Shown: positions 39,846 through 40,933 of the stretch, in pieces | Layout: each line of letters starts with the position of its first letter | Position numbering within the stretch: the stretch's first letter is position 1 | Position numbers and translations under genes: made by a program | From: Acidobacteriota bacterium | Lineage (GTDB): Bacteria > Acidobacteriota > Polarisedimenticolia > SMYD01 | Length of the DNA stretch: 40,933 bases | Direction: 5' to 3' | Assembly (NCBI GenBank): GCA_027295805.1 | Contig: JAPUKF010000295.1 | Coordinates: 1 to 40,933 of the forward strand | The notes under the pieces: generated by a model | Told to the model about the DNA's origin: nothing | What the model saw: only the letters and a program-made list of their open reading frames with translations | The model's database searches: none

Positions 39846-40751
39846 TCAACTCATGGGCTGGCGGCTGTCGTCCAGGATGTAATCACGGGGGTCGACCCAC
39901 TTGCCCGAGACCAGGATTTCGTAGTGCAGGTGGGGCCCCATGGCGCGACCGGTGGAACCGATGTAGCCGATGATGTCACCTCGCTTCACCTTCTGGCCGG
40001 AACGGACCTTGAGCTTGCTCAGGTGGCCGAATCGGCTGACAATTTTGTGGCCGTGGGAAAGATAGATGGCGATGCCCAGGCCACCGGTGCGCCCGGCGCG
40101 GGTCACGCGGCCGGCGGCCGGCGCCCGTACAGGTGTGCCGGTGTTGGCCACGATGTCCTGGCCACGATGAAAAACCCGCTTGCCGGTAAAAGGGTCCCGC
40201 CTGTAGCCGAAATGGGAGCCGAAATAGGCACCCTGCACCGGTGAAGTGGTTGGCATGGACTCCAGGTACGCTTCCCGTTCCTGGTAGGCCTCGGCCAGGA
40301 CCTGGAAGTTCTTGCTCAGGCGCTCTTCACGGGATGTCAGGGCGCTCAGCTCTTCGCGAACGGCCTGATTGAGTGGCGCTGCGGCGTTGTCGTCCTCGGC
40401 CGGGCCGCCCGTGGCTTCCAGTTCCGCGGCCAGTGATTCGAGTCCCGCCATGAGAGCGAATTTGCGGGCTTGATGCTCAAAGTGATCGATTTGACCGCGC
40501 AGACGGGCCATCTCGAAATCGACGTCGCGCAGATCGCCGGCAAGGATCGCATTGTGGGCCCGCAGGGCCTGGAGATCCGCCGCCTGCTGGCGATTGGTCA
40601 GGAACCAGTGGGGGAAGCTCATCCCCGCCACCAGCAGCATGGCCCCCAGAATGCTGACTGTCATGAGAAACGGCCGGGTCACGGCGAAGGTCCTCATGGT
40701 GCGGCCCTCGTGGGGCAGGACCAGAATTGTGTAGAGCTTGGGGACACGCAC
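39846..40751 (-). CDS. M23 family metallopeptidase (murein DD-endopeptidase-like), membrane-anchored
   Basis: N-terminal TM and coiled coil; GSHFGYRRDPFTGKRVFHRGQDIVANTGTPVRAPAAGRVTRAG...GLGIAIYLSHGHKIVSRFGHLSKLKVRSGQKVKRGDIIGYIGSTGRAMGPHLHYEI. Confidence 0.95.
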   Translation of the reverse strand: MRVPKLYTILVLPHEGRTMRTFAVTRPFLMTVSILGAMLLVAGMSFPHWFLTNRQQAADLQALRAHNAILAGDLRDVDFEMARLRGQIDHFEHQARKFALMAGLESLAAELEATGGPAEDDNAAAPLNQAVREELSALTSREERLSKNFQVLAEAYQEREAYLESMPTTSPVQGAYFGSHFGYRRDPFTGKRVFHRGQDIVANTGTPVRAPAAGRVTRAGRTGGLGIAIYLSHGHKIVSRFGHLSKLKVRSGQKVKRGDIIGYIGSTGRAMGPHLHYEILVSGKWVDPRDYILDDSRQPMS

Positions 40752-40836
40752 TGAGATGACTCCTGTCTGGATGAGATGCAGAGCCGGCTAGCGGAATGAG
40801 CCGGCTGGCGCCCGGACATGCTGTCTGGCTCCGTGA

Positions 40837-40865
40837 ACTTTAGGAATGCAGCATACTCCTGTCAA
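40837..40865 (-). promoter_or_regulatory. Candidate sigma70 promoter for the M23 peptidase gene
   Basis: Minus strand: TTGACA (40865-40860), 17-nt spacer, TAAAGT (40842-40837). Confidence 0.55.
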
Positions 40866-40933
40866 GGAAATGGCCCTTCCGGAGCATCCGGCGGCGCCAT
40901 GGTAAAGTTGGGCCCGTGGCCACGGCCTTGCAA

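Overview
High-GC bacterial chromosome segment, almost fully coding and dominated by housekeeping genes. The acidobacterial-type VWFA-related protein and the overall gene mix suggest an Acidobacteriota-like host; this is inference only. Left to right: EF-G C-terminus (truncated); asnS; a minus-strand pentose-phosphate operon (V4R-like sensor, tkt, gnd, zwf, opcA, pgl); NUDIX hydrolase, YheT-like hydrolase, rimO, pgpA, ribF, a lipoprotein and a Rieske protein; leuS; pilT-like ATPase; tandem DsbA protein; DASS transporter; tmk; holB; a heterodimeric ABC exporter pair; aroC; nnrD/E; OmpA-family lipoprotein; VWFA protein; tsaE; a membrane protein; S9 peptidase; guaB; secA; M23 peptidase. I saw no CRISPR array, rRNA, tRNA, prophage or IS element, and no clear new multi-gene system. 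Most worth a second look: (i) three apparent lesions in conserved genes (in-frame TAA in holB, in-frame TAA in an ABC exporter subunit, and an inferred ~32-nt deletion removing the motif VI region of secA), probably sequence or assembly errors but needing a check; (ii) a Rieske protein with CPYLGC instead of CxHxxC; (iii) a promoter-like and terminator-like pair bracketing a non-coding AT-rich island downstream of the Rieske gene; (iv) a 530-bp convergent intergenic region with a nested inverted repeat; (v) a V4R-like sensor heading the PPP operon; (vi) a PilT with a coiled-coil tail; (vii) a palindrome overlapping the guaB -35 box. All family calls come from reading motifs by eye; no database search was run.
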